From an uncultured Lachnospiraceae bacterium (GTDB lineage: Bacteria; Bacillota; Clostridia; Lachnospirales; Lachnospiraceae), in NCBI GenBank assembly GCA_947574135.1, contig CANPIM010000011.1:1-60348 (forward strand): a stretch of DNA of 60,348 nt. Direction: 5' to 3'. The notes under the pieces are model-generated. The model did not search any database and was not told where the DNA came from. It was given only the letters and a program-made list of their open reading frames with translations. Positions 43,884 through 52,805 of the stretch are shown here, piece by piece; within the stretch, counting starts at the first letter, position 1; the number at the start of each line of letters is the position of its first letter. The position numbers and the translations under genes were made by a program.

Positions 43884-44978
43884 ATGGGAGGATGGAGTGT
43901 AAGCTACGAGGCCGTGGAGCAGCTAAGGCGCATGGCGGATGGTATTCAGGATTTAAAGGCACAAATTCAGCAGGAGACGGAAAATCTGAAAAGGGTCTAT
44001 GGGGAGACGGAGAATGGCCTGGGGGCTCATGCCTCATCTCTGGACGATTTGATTGACCATATCAAGGAGCTGGAAAATGTGGGAGGCATTTCTGCGGATA
44101 TGCTGGCTCTGCGGGTCCGGAAAAGCGCCCGGATTCGAGAGATGCATCTGGAAGGAAACCGGTATGAAGGAGGGAATACAGGGGGAAAACAAGCTGTCAG
44201 GGGAGAGGCAGGCGCCAAAGGGGAAGCAGGTGCCAGAGGAGAAGCTGACAGTAAGAGCGAGATTATCAAGCAGTTTATCCATCAAAATGTCCAGAAGGAT
44301 CGGATTCCGCAGAACGGAACCTGGGAAAATCCGGACAGGCCCGGCCATGGGCATTTTACCCTGAACGATGATGCGGTGATTCGCACCAGCAAGGGCGGCG
44401 TGGTGGAAACCATTACGGGGAAGGAGCTCAAGGAGCGGTACGGCATAGACGGGGTGGATTATATTCACAATGAACCGGATTTTACCTCCTTTGTGGACCA
44501 ACAGCTGGGAGTGGTGACAGTGGACGAGATTCCCTCCAGACGGGACGGAGTGGGCGGCACCTATGACATTGCCATTCGGTGTGTGGCCGAGAGGCTGGGC
44601 TGGTCCAAAAGTCAGGTGAAGCAGTATATGGAGGAGCATCGTCTCACCTGGCATGAATCTGCGGATCGAAGCCGGATTATGCCTGTGCCCACGGAGATCA
44701 ACGAGGCCTTTAAGCATACGGGGGGAATCAGCAAGGAAGAAAGCATGGAGGCTGTGCGGGACGTGTTCCAGGAAAAGTTTGACGGGCAAATTTTGTCCGT
44801 ATCCTCTCCGGTGGGCTTTACCCAAAAAGGGGAGCTTCCCTCCCGGACAGACGTGCTTTTGGAGAGAAAACGGGAAAATCATAAAAAGGGACAGGAGGAG
44901 CTCCGGCAGGAGAGAGAGGGCCGAAAGGGAATTGTGGGGATTCAGTTTGAGAAGGGTACAGGCAAGGAACAAATGTAG
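43884..44978 (+). CDS. WXG-like N-terminus fused to an HNH/Endo VII-type nuclease domain (putative exported toxin)
   Basis: 364 aa. Residues 1-95 are a paralogue of the 100-aa protein at 43237 (turn motif YGETENGLGAH). A short Gly-Glu-Ala repeat linker follows (RGEAGAKGEAGARGEA). The C-terminal region contains GVDYIHNEPDF and, about residues 254-280, LTWHESADRSRIMPVPTEINEAFKHTGG (split here for description: TWHE, MPVPTEIN, HTGG), the pattern of the HNH/Endonuclease VII toxin superfamily found at the ends of polymorphic toxins. Family members cut DNA. This is the domain plan of an LXG-type type VII effector. I could not identify an immunity gene next to it, which such toxins usually need. Confidence 0.78.
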   Translation: MGGWSVSYEAVEQLRRMADGIQDLKAQIQQETENLKRVYGETENGLGAHASSLDDLIDHIKELENVGGISADMLALRVRKSARIREMHLEGNRYEGGNTGGKQAVRGEAGAKGEAGARGEADSKSEIIKQFIHQNVQKDRIPQNGTWENPDRPGHGHFTLNDDAVIRTSKGGVVETITGKELKERYGIDGVDYIHNEPDFTSFVDQQLGVVTVDEIPSRRDGVGGTYDIAIRCVAERLGWSKSQVKQYMEEHRLTWHESADRSRIMPVPTEINEAFKHTGGISKEESMEAVRDVFQEKFDGQILSVSSPVGFTQKGELPSRTDVLLERKRENHKKGQEELRQEREGRKGIVGIQFEKGTGKEQM

Positions 44979-45045
44979 GCGTTTAGAGGAAGCTTAGAGA
45001 AAAAGGACAAAGAAGAACGGGCAAAAGAGAACGGGGGGACACGCC

Positions 45046-46839
45046 ATGAGCTGGAAAATCTGTTTTTGGGCAGCGCTGCTGATTATGTTTTTGGGAATTC
45101 GGAGCTCTGCCGTTATGGGGAAAACAGGCAATAAAAGAAGGAGTATTTTAAATTCCTTTCATGTGCTGTTTGCCACGGTGTTTGCCGCTGCTGCAGTTCT
45201 TTTTCTTCCTATTTACAGTCAGATATTTGCAGGGGAACCCTTTCAAACTATCAAGATATTTCTTCTGTCTATTCACAATACCATTCGGCTTTTTGTTGTG
45301 GACGGTGAGTTCACCATTATCACCGATTACATTACCATGGAGGAGGGCTGGATTTTTACTGCCTATACATTGCTGGCCGGGGTCCTCTTTGTGCTGGCGC
45401 CGGTGCTTACCTTTGGCTTTGTTCTCTCCCTGTTTAAGAATATCTCTGCATACCGACGGTATGTATGCTGTTATTTTAAGGATGTGTATATTTTTTCCGA
45501 GCTCAGCGAGAAATCCCTGGCATTGGCCTGCAGCCTGCAGGAGCACAATAAAAGGCGGGGGATTGTCTTTACAGACGTATTCGAGAGGAACGACGAGGAG
45601 TCCTATGAGTGGATAGAGCGCGCCCGGGAGATGGGAGCCATTTGCTTTAAAAAGGATATGCAGGTGGTGGATTTCCGGTTTCACAGCAAAAGAAAAAATC
45701 TGTATTTTTTTGCTATTGGGGAGGATGAATCGGAAAATATTGATCAGACCTTGAAAATAATTCCAGAGTACCGGAACCGGAAAAACACCCATTTGTATGT
45801 GTTTTCCACCCGGGTGGACGGGGAGCTTTTGCTGACCTCTCTCGATAAGGGGCTGGTAAGGGTACGGCGGGTGAATGATATCCGCTCTCTGATCAACCGG
45901 ATCCTCTATGAGGAGGGGAATAAGATCTTTCAAAATGCCCTGGAGGGAGAGGACGGCGTAAAGGAGATCTCGGCGGTTCTTGTTGGAATGGGAAAGCACG
46001 GGACCAACATGGCAAAGGCTCTCACCTGGTTTTGCCAGATGGATGGATACCGCGTTGAGATCCATGTATTTGATCAGGATCCCCTGGCGGAGGAGAAGCT
46101 TGCGGCTCAGTGCCCGGAGCTGCTCCACAAGGATTATAACGGTGTCTATGTGCCCGGGGAAGCCCAGTATCATATGGTGATTCACCAGGGGATTTCCGTG
46201 GAGACCAGGCAATTTGCAGAGGAGATTGGGAAGCTGTCCAGAGCCACCTATGTGTTTGTGGCCCTGGGAACAGACGAGGAGAATATTCGCACAGCCGTAG
46301 GCCTGCGCATGCTTTTTGAGCGCAACGGGGCACAGCCGGTGATTCAGGCCATTGTCTTTAACACTGAGGAAAAGAATGCCCTAAAGGGGATTACCAATCA
46401 CCAGGGGCAGTCCTATGGGGTAGATTTCATCGGAGATCTTAGGACCTCTTACTCCGAGGAGGTGATTATGGATTCCCAGCTGGAGGCTGAGGCCCTTTTG
46501 CGGCATAAAAAGTGGGGGAAGGAGGAGGAATTCTGGAAATATGAGTATAATTACCGTTCCTCCGTGGCTTCCGCCATTCATATGAGAGCCCGGGAATGGT
46601 GCAAAATCCCGGGAGCTGAAAAGCCGGAGGAGGAGCTGACCCCGGAGGAGTTAGCCGTGATCGAGGTGCTGGAGCACAGGCGGTGGAACGCCTATATGCG
46701 GTCAGAAGGATATATTTACAGCGGCTCTCCGGAGAAAAGCAGCAGAAACGAGCTGGGAAAAATGCATCACGATCTGGTCTGCTTTTCCCATTTGACGGAA
46801 GAAGAAAAGAGAAAGGACAGTCGGGTGGGAACCAGATGA
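45046..46839 (+). CDS. Membrane protein with two RCK/TrkA-N-like domains and a C-terminal RyR domain
   Basis: 597 aa. Three hydrophobic segments in residues 1-140 (two early helices and LLAGVLFVLAPVLTFGFVLSLF). Then two Rossmann-like domains: VYIFSELSEKSLALACSL (about 150-260, as in RCK domains of ligand-gated ion channels) and SAVLVGMGKHGTNMAKAL (about 308-440), suggesting NAD(H) or nucleotide sensing. The last 65 residues (EVLEHRRWNAYM...MHHDLVCFSHLTEEEKRKD) match the RyR domain, known in bacteria mainly from predicted nucleotide-centred conflict systems and in animals from ryanodine receptors. Likely a regulated membrane sensor or channel for the locus. GGGGGGACACGCC precedes ATG 45046. 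Confidence 0.75.
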   Translation: MSWKICFWAALLIMFLGIRSSAVMGKTGNKRRSILNSFHVLFATVFAAAAVLFLPIYSQIFAGEPFQTIKIFLLSIHNTIRLFVVDGEFTIITDYITMEEGWIFTAYTLLAGVLFVLAPVLTFGFVLSLFKNISAYRRYVCCYFKDVYIFSELSEKSLALACSLQEHNKRRGIVFTDVFERNDEESYEWIERAREMGAICFKKDMQVVDFRFHSKRKNLYFFAIGEDESENIDQTLKIIPEYRNRKNTHLYVFSTRVDGELLLTSLDKGLVRVRRVNDIRSLINRILYEEGNKIFQNALEGEDGVKEISAVLVGMGKHGTNMAKALTWFCQMDGYRVEIHVFDQDPLAEEKLAAQCPELLHKDYNGVYVPGEAQYHMVIHQGISVETRQFAEEIGKLSRATYVFVALGTDEENIRTAVGLRMLFERNGAQPVIQAIVFNTEEKNALKGITNHQGQSYGVDFIGDLRTSYSEEVIMDSQLEAEALLRHKKWGKEEEFWKYEYNYRSSVASAIHMRAREWCKIPGAEKPEEELTPEELAVIEVLEHRRWNAYMRSEGYIYSGSPEKSSRNELGKMHHDLVCFSHLTEEEKRKDSRVGTR

Positions 46840-46857
46840 GAAGGGAGTGGAGAGGAA

Positions 46858-48963
46858 ATGCGTGAAGGCGCACACGTTTTTATAAGCTATAAGGCCGAGG
46901 AGTTTGATGATGCCAACTGGGTGCGCATGACTCTGGAAAATAACGGCATCTCCTGCTGGATGGCTCCGGCCAGCATTCAGGGGGGCTTAAGCTATGCCCA
47001 GGAGATTCCCAAGGCCATTCGGGACTGTGACATTTTTGTTCTACTCTTGTCTGAAAGATCGCAGAAATCCAAATGGGTGCCCCGGGAGCTGGACCAGGCC
47101 ATAAATGCCAATAAAACAGTGCTTCCCTTTATGCTGGAGAATTGCGCCCTCAAGGATGACTTTAATTTTTATCTCACCAATGTGCAGCGATATGCGGCTT
47201 ATGAGAGCAAGGCGGCGGCCATGGAGAAGATGATCCGGGAGATCAAGACCATCCTGGGGCTGCAGATATCCCAGGAATCAGTGAAGATCACGGAAAAGGA
47301 AATGGACCGGGAGGAGCCACAGGGAGAGAAAACGGCAGAGACCCGGGAAAAGGAGGACAACCGGGAAGCTCTGAGGAAGATAGACGGAGATAAGAAAACC
47401 CGGGAAAAGGAGGACAGGCAGGAGGTCTACAGGCAGAGGGAGACAGATTGGATAAACGGTGAAAAAAAGGAAGAGGAGGAGCCGGCAGACAAGGACTGGA
47501 AAAACAGGAAAAGAAGCGCAGGGCGAAAGGGCTTGATTTTGGCTGCAGCTCTGGGAGTGGTCCTGGGGATCCTTTGTCTGGTAGCCGTGATCATACCCAG
47601 CCTTACAACGGTCAAGATAGGGGAAACACGGTATGGGAAAAATGAAAAATATATTTATCTGAGCCAGCTGGAGCTCTCCCAGAAGGATATTGCCGCCTTT
47701 TCCAGGCTTGAGAATCTGGGCAGTCTTTCCCTGGTAAATTGTGCTATTTCCTGTCAGGATTTGAGCCCCCTTTTGAGCAGTGAGAGACTTACGCGTCTTA
47801 GCCTGGCAGGCTGTGGGCTTACCGGAGAGCAGATCTCTACCCTTGATTTTAACGGCTGCTCCCTGTGCTGTGTGGATGTAAGCGGCAATCAGAGTGTGAC
47901 TTCTCTGGAACAGTTTCTTCCCCTTAAGGAAACTCTGACAGAGCTCTCTATAAGCGACACGTCTGTCGCGGATATGACGCTGCTACAGGAATTTTCCAAG
48001 CTTACAAATCTCCAGGCCTCTGACAACCATATCAAGGACATGCCGTCCCTGGAAGCTTGTCCCGATCTGGTGAAGCTTGTCCTGGATGGAAATGAGCTTA
48101 CGAATCTGGCTTTTTTAAAGGATTGTACCAAGCTGGAGATATTGTCGGTCAATGGAAATCAGCTCACCTCTTTGGAGGGGTTGGAAAAATGTATAGAGCT
48201 GAGCAAGCTTCAGGCTGGCAGCAATCGAATCAGGGATCTTAGCGGACTTGAAAACACCACCCTTCTGGAAATGGTTTTTCTCAGTCAGAATGAGATTTCG
48301 GATGTGTCTGTGCTGGGAAAATCCGTGGCCTGTCTCAAAAAGCTGTACCTGGGAAATAATCAAATAGAGGAGCTAAACTTCCAGGCCGGCTTGCCCATGC
48401 TGGAATACTTAAATATTGACAACAATCAGCTACAGTCTCTAAAGCCTTTAGAGAGCTCTGCTCTTTTGACAGGGCTGTCCGCGGCCAATAACCGGATCGA
48501 GACCACAGATGGGGTGGAGAACCTGGCGCTTTTGGAATACCTGGATTTATCCGGAAATGCTCTGACCACCCAGGGCATGGATACGCCCATCCATTTTAAC
48601 AGCGAGGAGTGGATTGTCTGCGATTTCAGCAGAAATAACATCACCTCCCTAAACCTGGATACAAGCTATAAATACCGGTATCTTTCTGTCTATGGAAATC
48701 CCCTGGAGGAGTATGAGAGCATTTATCAGACCACAGGCTCTCCAGGCTCCTCCCTGGTGCTGGATTTTCAGGAGAGCCTGGATTTTGAGGCTTTAAAGGA
48801 GGCGGAATATAACCAGGTGGAGCTTGTTCAGTGCCCTCTGAACTGGCAGGTGGGTGTGAAGGATGTGCTTGGCAGCTATGGAGTGACCTTTTTGGACGCA
48901 GGCGGAGGGATTTGGGACAGAGAGAAGCTTCGGAGTGTGGATATTTTTGGGGTGATGGAATGA
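46858..48963 (+). CDS. TIR-transmembrane-LRR protein (reversed Toll-like receptor architecture)
   Basis: 701 aa. Residues 4-135 are a TIR domain: VFISYKAEE, NGISCWMAP, DIFVLLLSERSQKSKWVPRELDQA with the glutamate (E77) in the position used for NAD cleavage. Residues 136-220 are a charged Arg/Glu/Lys linker. One transmembrane helix (about 224-248) follows a positive cluster (NRKRSAGRKG), so the N-terminus should be inside. Residues about 260-640 are leucine-rich repeats of internalin type (LxxLxLDGNELTNL, LxxLYLGNNQIEEL, about 10-12 repeats), thus outside. Animal Toll-like receptors have the same three parts in the opposite order. GGAGAGGAA precedes the ATG. Last gene of the locus; followed by a hairpin. 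Confidence 0.85.
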   Translation: MREGAHVFISYKAEEFDDANWVRMTLENNGISCWMAPASIQGGLSYAQEIPKAIRDCDIFVLLLSERSQKSKWVPRELDQAINANKTVLPFMLENCALKDDFNFYLTNVQRYAAYESKAAAMEKMIREIKTILGLQISQESVKITEKEMDREEPQGEKTAETREKEDNREALRKIDGDKKTREKEDRQEVYRQRETDWINGEKKEEEEPADKDWKNRKRSAGRKGLILAAALGVVLGILCLVAVIIPSLTTVKIGETRYGKNEKYIYLSQLELSQKDIAAFSRLENLGSLSLVNCAISCQDLSPLLSSERLTRLSLAGCGLTGEQISTLDFNGCSLCCVDVSGNQSVTSLEQFLPLKETLTELSISDTSVADMTLLQEFSKLTNLQASDNHIKDMPSLEACPDLVKLVLDGNELTNLAFLKDCTKLEILSVNGNQLTSLEGLEKCIELSKLQAGSNRIRDLSGLENTTLLEMVFLSQNEISDVSVLGKSVACLKKLYLGNNQIEELNFQAGLPMLEYLNIDNNQLQSLKPLESSALLTGLSAANNRIETTDGVENLALLEYLDLSGNALTTQGMDTPIHFNSEEWIVCDFSRNNITSLNLDTSYKYRYLSVYGNPLEEYESIYQTTGSPGSSLVLDFQESLDFEALKEAEYNQVELVQCPLNWQVGVKDVLGSYGVTFLDAGGGIWDREKLRSVDIFGVME

Positions 48964-48993
48964 GATTGATTTTGAGAGGATGGCGAGAAGGAT

Positions 48994-49026
48994 TTGGCCG
49001 CCAGGGGTAAATAGACTGGCGGCCAA
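48994..49026. terminator. Hairpin at the end of the TIR-LRR gene
   Basis: Perfect 11-bp stem TTGGCCGCCAG / CTGGCGGCCAA with an 11-base loop between convergent genes. No T-run follows on either strand, so termination efficiency is uncertain. Confidence 0.55.
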
Positions 49027-49033
49027 AAAAGAA

Positions 49034-50374
49034 TTATGACAGGGGCGATCCCGTAATCAATAAAACAGAATTGGGCTTAAGCTTAAGATATAGCTTTCCC
49101 TCAGAAACCGTAAAGCGATCCGAGCGAATGGGTTCATTGGCATGGGTCTCATCCACCAGAAGGCAAAGAAATTCCGTGTTTTCCTGCATTCCCCGAAGAG
49201 ACAGCTCAACCAGCACCTCTGTCTTTGGGGTGTCCGAATAATAAACGAACTGAATGGCCTGGACGTTGCCGTTTGTTGCGGCGCCGATATAGAGATCCTC
49301 ACAGTCGGTTCCGGAATCCACCTCATTTTGAAGCTTATAGAGCTTATTAAACTGCCAGAAGGCGTAATAAGGCAACTGAGGCTGGTAGGTAAATGGAGCA
49401 AAAAGGCCATTGAAGGCGCCATTTGGTCCAGCATCATAGTACATGAACATATTCATGGGAGATTTCTGGGCAGTGAGCATAGAGGCAGCCGTAAAGGCCG
49501 CGCCTTTTTCATTGGCAATGGCTTTGTAGGACTCCAGCATATCCTGGTGGACCCAGCCGCGGACATAGTTCCATTCGTTTAGGATCAGCTCTGCTTGGCC
49601 ATAGCCATGTATATCCAGAAGAGTTTTTACCCGGGCGGTGCTTTTCTCGTAATGATGAGGGTCTGTGGTGTATCCGTGCCAGGAAAAGAAATCCAGAGGA
49701 ATGCTTCGCTTTTCGGCCTCCGCAAGAAAGGTCTCTATATGCTTCCAGGAATAAGGCTCCCCCGTATAAGAGGGACCGCCGATTTTCAGCTCCGGATAGC
49801 AGTGCTTCAGATGTTTGGAGACCACTTCATAAAAATTGATAAATTCTTCCATGGTACCCTGCCAGCAGGCCTTGGAACCGTCTGGCTCAAGACCGTCTGC
49901 TTCATTCCAAATTTCCCAGTAGGAAATATCCAGGTGCTGACCTTCTGCCCAGCCGTAGCACAGGTGAGCGATGATATGTTCACAGATACGGGCCCATTTT
50001 CCATAATCCCTGGGAGGCTTTGTCTGATATTTTTTAAATTCATGTTCTATTTTAGAGCCAAGACGGAAAAATATTTTTGTACCGCTGCTTTCCGTGTCCA
50101 GACAGCTGTGATCCGTCATGGTAAAATCATAGCTTGCAGGATCCGTTTCGTCTGCGTCAAAATTTGGAAAAATATTCAGCACATCATGGGCATGTTCGCC
50201 GCCATAGACAGAGAAGAAGGCAGAATCGTGATTTCGCGCATAGGGAAATCCGGCTTCCATGTAGGCGGCTCTGTTTCCAAGTCCCCGGCAATTTCCAAAG
50301 GGACCCTGATTGACGGCATGCATGGGCTTTATGATGCCGGTTTGTTTGGAAAAATTGACAAATGCGTGTTTCAT
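49034..50374 (-). CDS. Glycoside hydrolase family 39 (beta-xylosidase-like)
   Basis: 446 aa, cytoplasmic (no signal peptide). Clan A (beta/alpha)8 barrel with acid/base glutamate in YWEIWNEADG (about residue 160) and nucleophile glutamate in LILNEWNY (about 270), plus the family 39-like SWHGYTTDP. Family 39 includes beta-xylosidases, alpha-L-iduronidases and related enzymes. It likely cleaves an oligosaccharide imported by the ABC system at 52806-56226. It is divergent from a membrane-bound AraC-type regulator at 50467 that probably controls it. Confidence 0.88.
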   Translation of the reverse strand: MKHAFVNFSKQTGIIKPMHAVNQGPFGNCRGLGNRAAYMEAGFPYARNHDSAFFSVYGGEHAHDVLNIFPNFDADETDPASYDFTMTDHSCLDTESSGTKIFFRLGSKIEHEFKKYQTKPPRDYGKWARICEHIIAHLCYGWAEGQHLDISYWEIWNEADGLEPDGSKACWQGTMEEFINFYEVVSKHLKHCYPELKIGGPSYTGEPYSWKHIETFLAEAEKRSIPLDFFSWHGYTTDPHHYEKSTARVKTLLDIHGYGQAELILNEWNYVRGWVHQDMLESYKAIANEKGAAFTAASMLTAQKSPMNMFMYYDAGPNGAFNGLFAPFTYQPQLPYYAFWQFNKLYKLQNEVDSGTDCEDLYIGAATNGNVQAIQFVYYSDTPKTEVLVELSLRGMQENTEFLCLLVDETHANEPIRSDRFTVSEGKLYLKLKPNSVLLITGSPLS

Positions 50375-50466
50375 GTTGGTGTAACCCTCACTTTCTTTTT
50401 GAGTAATTGGTGTTATCTTTACATGGTCGTAAAAGCCATGCGAAAGAGCCTACACGGGAGAATGTT

Positions 50467-52740
50467 ATGTTTTCAAAGGAAAAAATTTCGTTTCACCGGC
50501 GAATCATCACAATGCTATTTTTATTGGCAGTTGTGTTTTTTGTTCCCTTTTCTCTTCTTGTATTTAAAACGGCAAGGGACAGAATGAGAATGGCCATTAC
50601 AGATGCCAACGAAGCATATCTGGATCAATGCCGGTTTATCTTTCGAAACTATAATCAGGAGGTATCCTCTCTTTGCCTGTCACTGTATATGGATAAGGCT
50701 GCCCAGTCCATTCTCTACAGCAATGAACCATCCACCCAGGAAATTATTAGCCGCATTGGGGAGCTTCGCTCCTCTGTATTGCCAGTGTATCCGTCATTAC
50801 ATTCCATCGGTATGTATAACAGTCAGCAGAAAAAGCTTTACTCTACCTTGTCCAACGACGGAGATGATTCTCTGGAGTTTGTGCGGGATAATAAGGAGGA
50901 GCCTAAGCTGTCTCCCATCTTCAGAAGAATGGATCTTCCCTATACGGATGACAGCTATATTTACGTGTTTTCCTATTTAATGTATGAATATGATATGACG
51001 CAGGAGTCCCCCTCTAGCTTTGTGATCCTTAATCAGGACATAAACTGGATGCTGGAAAGCTTTGCAAAGAGTGCCATTGCGGAAAATTCCTATACGGATA
51101 TATTTATCCTGGATCAGGAATACGGACTTTGCGGCTCTGCCCTTCACATCCCTGGAGAAGTACAGGAGAAATTTCTGGAGGAATACCGGATGATGCGCAG
51201 GGAGAAAAATGGGTATTCCGGCTCCTTTACGCAGAAAATTCAAAATGTCCCCTACATTGTTTCTTTTGCTGCTCTGGGAGAAAATGGAACGGATGTGGTA
51301 ATGCTGCAGGAGGAGGGCGCTGTTTTTTCCGACATTGACGGGCTTCAAAAATCCTTTTTTCTCATTGTAGGTGTCAGCAGCCTTTTTTACCTGCTGTTAA
51401 TCTGGTGGATTACCAATATTTTATACCGCCCGGTATACTCTCTGATTCAGCATGTAAATGAGTTAAATGGCAGCAATGTCATTAGCCATGGGGCAAATGA
51501 ATTTGAACAGTTTAAGGAGATCTACCGGCGGTCCTCCGCATATCTTCCTGGTCAGACAGGCTTTCACAATAATTATCCTCTGCGTTATCATCTGGATCAG
51601 CTGTTGGCAGGAAAAAAGGATGCATTCCTGCAGCTTCAAAAGAATTTCTCCAGACATTGGCTAGCGGAGGAGAGCGCTAAGGAGCTCAGAGTTCTGTATT
51701 TGCTGCCGGATCTTCCGGGGGCTTTGGCAGGAGAAAATGAAATGGAGCTGAACCTGTTTGTCCTGCAAAATATTTCTACAGAGCTTCTTCATGAGAGCTA
51801 TTATATGGAGGCAGTACCTTCCGGAAACGGAATAGCATTGATTTTAGGAAGGAGGGAAAGCTGGGGAGGTCTAAACCGGAAACTGTCAGAGCTGTTTCGG
51901 TATGTTGGCCTTTATTTCAGCTTTACTTTTTCGGCCTTTTACAGCGAACCGGTGAAAAATGTTCAGGAGCTGGGAAGCGCCTTTGCCCAGACACAAAACC
52001 TGGCAGAATACCGCATTCTGTTTGGGAAAAGGGTGATTCTTACCTGGAAAAATATCGGGCCTAATCTTGAAAATGCTGCGGTGGATTTTCCGGCCTGGCT
52101 GTATGATGATTTACATGAGGCTATGCAGTCCGGAAAACCCCATAAAATCAGCGAAGTCTTGGCCCAATTCCAGAAAGAAACGCAAAAGCTTAAATACGAG
52201 AATGTTCATTTTTGCATCTTTTCTTTGACCCATCGAATGAATCTGGAGCTGCGTGCAGCAGGTGTACTTCTGCAAAGCGTCCAGGCGGCTTATTATGAGA
52301 AGCTGACCAATCTGGCCGGCGGCTTTACTTATGTGGATGAATTCTATGAAAAGATAAAGGCATTTCTCCTTTCAGCGCTCTCTGAGATTGAGGCCCAGAG
52401 TAAGGCGAATAAAAATGTGCAGTTTTTGCAGTCTGTCTGTGAATATGTGGATCAGAATTATTCCAACAGCAGTTTATCCCCCACTGATTTGGAGAAGCGT
52501 CTGAATCTGACGGCAAAGTACATTTTGAAAAAGTTTCATGATTTGTCTGGCATGTCATTTCATGAGTATATTTTGAAGGTACGCATGACACATGCCGCAG
52601 AGCTTCTCCTAAATCATGTGTCTGTCAGTGAGGCAGCAGAGAGTGTGGGGATTGATAATGAGAGCTATTTTTACAAGCTCTTCAAAAAATACTACGGAAT
52701 TACGCCAAAACAGTATATTACACAGCAAAAAGCGGAGTGA
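50467..52740 (+). CDS. Membrane-bound AraC-family sensor-regulator
   Basis: 757 aa. Helix 1 at about residues 17-37 (ITMLFLLAVVFFVPFSLLVF), an extracellular sensor region of about 260 residues, helix 2 at about 298-321 (LIVGVSSLFYLLLIWWITNILY), a cytoplasmic linker and a C-terminal AraC DNA-binding domain (about 655-757: LSPTDLEKRLNLTAKYILKKFHDLSG and VSVSEAAESVGIDNESYFYKLFKKYYGITPKQYI). This is the one-component transmembrane regulator class common in gut Firmicutes next to carbohydrate ABC genes. ATG 50467 with GGGAGAA upstream is preferred to the longer frame starting at 50407. Confidence 0.9.
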   Translation: MFSKEKISFHRRIITMLFLLAVVFFVPFSLLVFKTARDRMRMAITDANEAYLDQCRFIFRNYNQEVSSLCLSLYMDKAAQSILYSNEPSTQEIISRIGELRSSVLPVYPSLHSIGMYNSQQKKLYSTLSNDGDDSLEFVRDNKEEPKLSPIFRRMDLPYTDDSYIYVFSYLMYEYDMTQESPSSFVILNQDINWMLESFAKSAIAENSYTDIFILDQEYGLCGSALHIPGEVQEKFLEEYRMMRREKNGYSGSFTQKIQNVPYIVSFAALGENGTDVVMLQEEGAVFSDIDGLQKSFFLIVGVSSLFYLLLIWWITNILYRPVYSLIQHVNELNGSNVISHGANEFEQFKEIYRRSSAYLPGQTGFHNNYPLRYHLDQLLAGKKDAFLQLQKNFSRHWLAEESAKELRVLYLLPDLPGALAGENEMELNLFVLQNISTELLHESYYMEAVPSGNGIALILGRRESWGGLNRKLSELFRYVGLYFSFTFSAFYSEPVKNVQELGSAFAQTQNLAEYRILFGKRVILTWKNIGPNLENAAVDFPAWLYDDLHEAMQSGKPHKISEVLAQFQKETQKLKYENVHFCIFSLTHRMNLELRAAGVLLQSVQAAYYEKLTNLAGGFTYVDEFYEKIKAFLLSALSEIEAQSKANKNVQFLQSVCEYVDQNYSNSSLSPTDLEKRLNLTAKYILKKFHDLSGMSFHEYILKVRMTHAAELLLNHVSVSEAAESVGIDNESYFYKLFKKYYGITPKQYITQQKAE

Positions 52741-52741
52741 T

Positions 52742-52772
52742 GCAAAACCTCTCAGAAGTAAAGAGGTTTTGC
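52742..52772. terminator. Bidirectional hairpin between the AraC-type gene and the binding-protein gene
   Basis: Perfect 11-bp stem GCAAAACCTCT / AGAGGTTTTGC with a 9-base loop, located 2 bases after the regulator stop and 33 bases from the stop of the convergent binding-protein gene. Confidence 0.65.
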
Positions 52773-52805
52773 ATAAACTTGGAAGCCAAATGGCAACTGG
52801 CTGTG

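Noticed and set aside
27392..48963. Interpretation as a standard type VII secretion locus
   Set aside because: Motor and WXG-like proteins fit, but EsaA, EssA, EssB, EsaB or EccB-E/MycP counterparts are not recognisable, and tubulin-like, VWA, RyR and TIR-LRR genes are not part of those systems.
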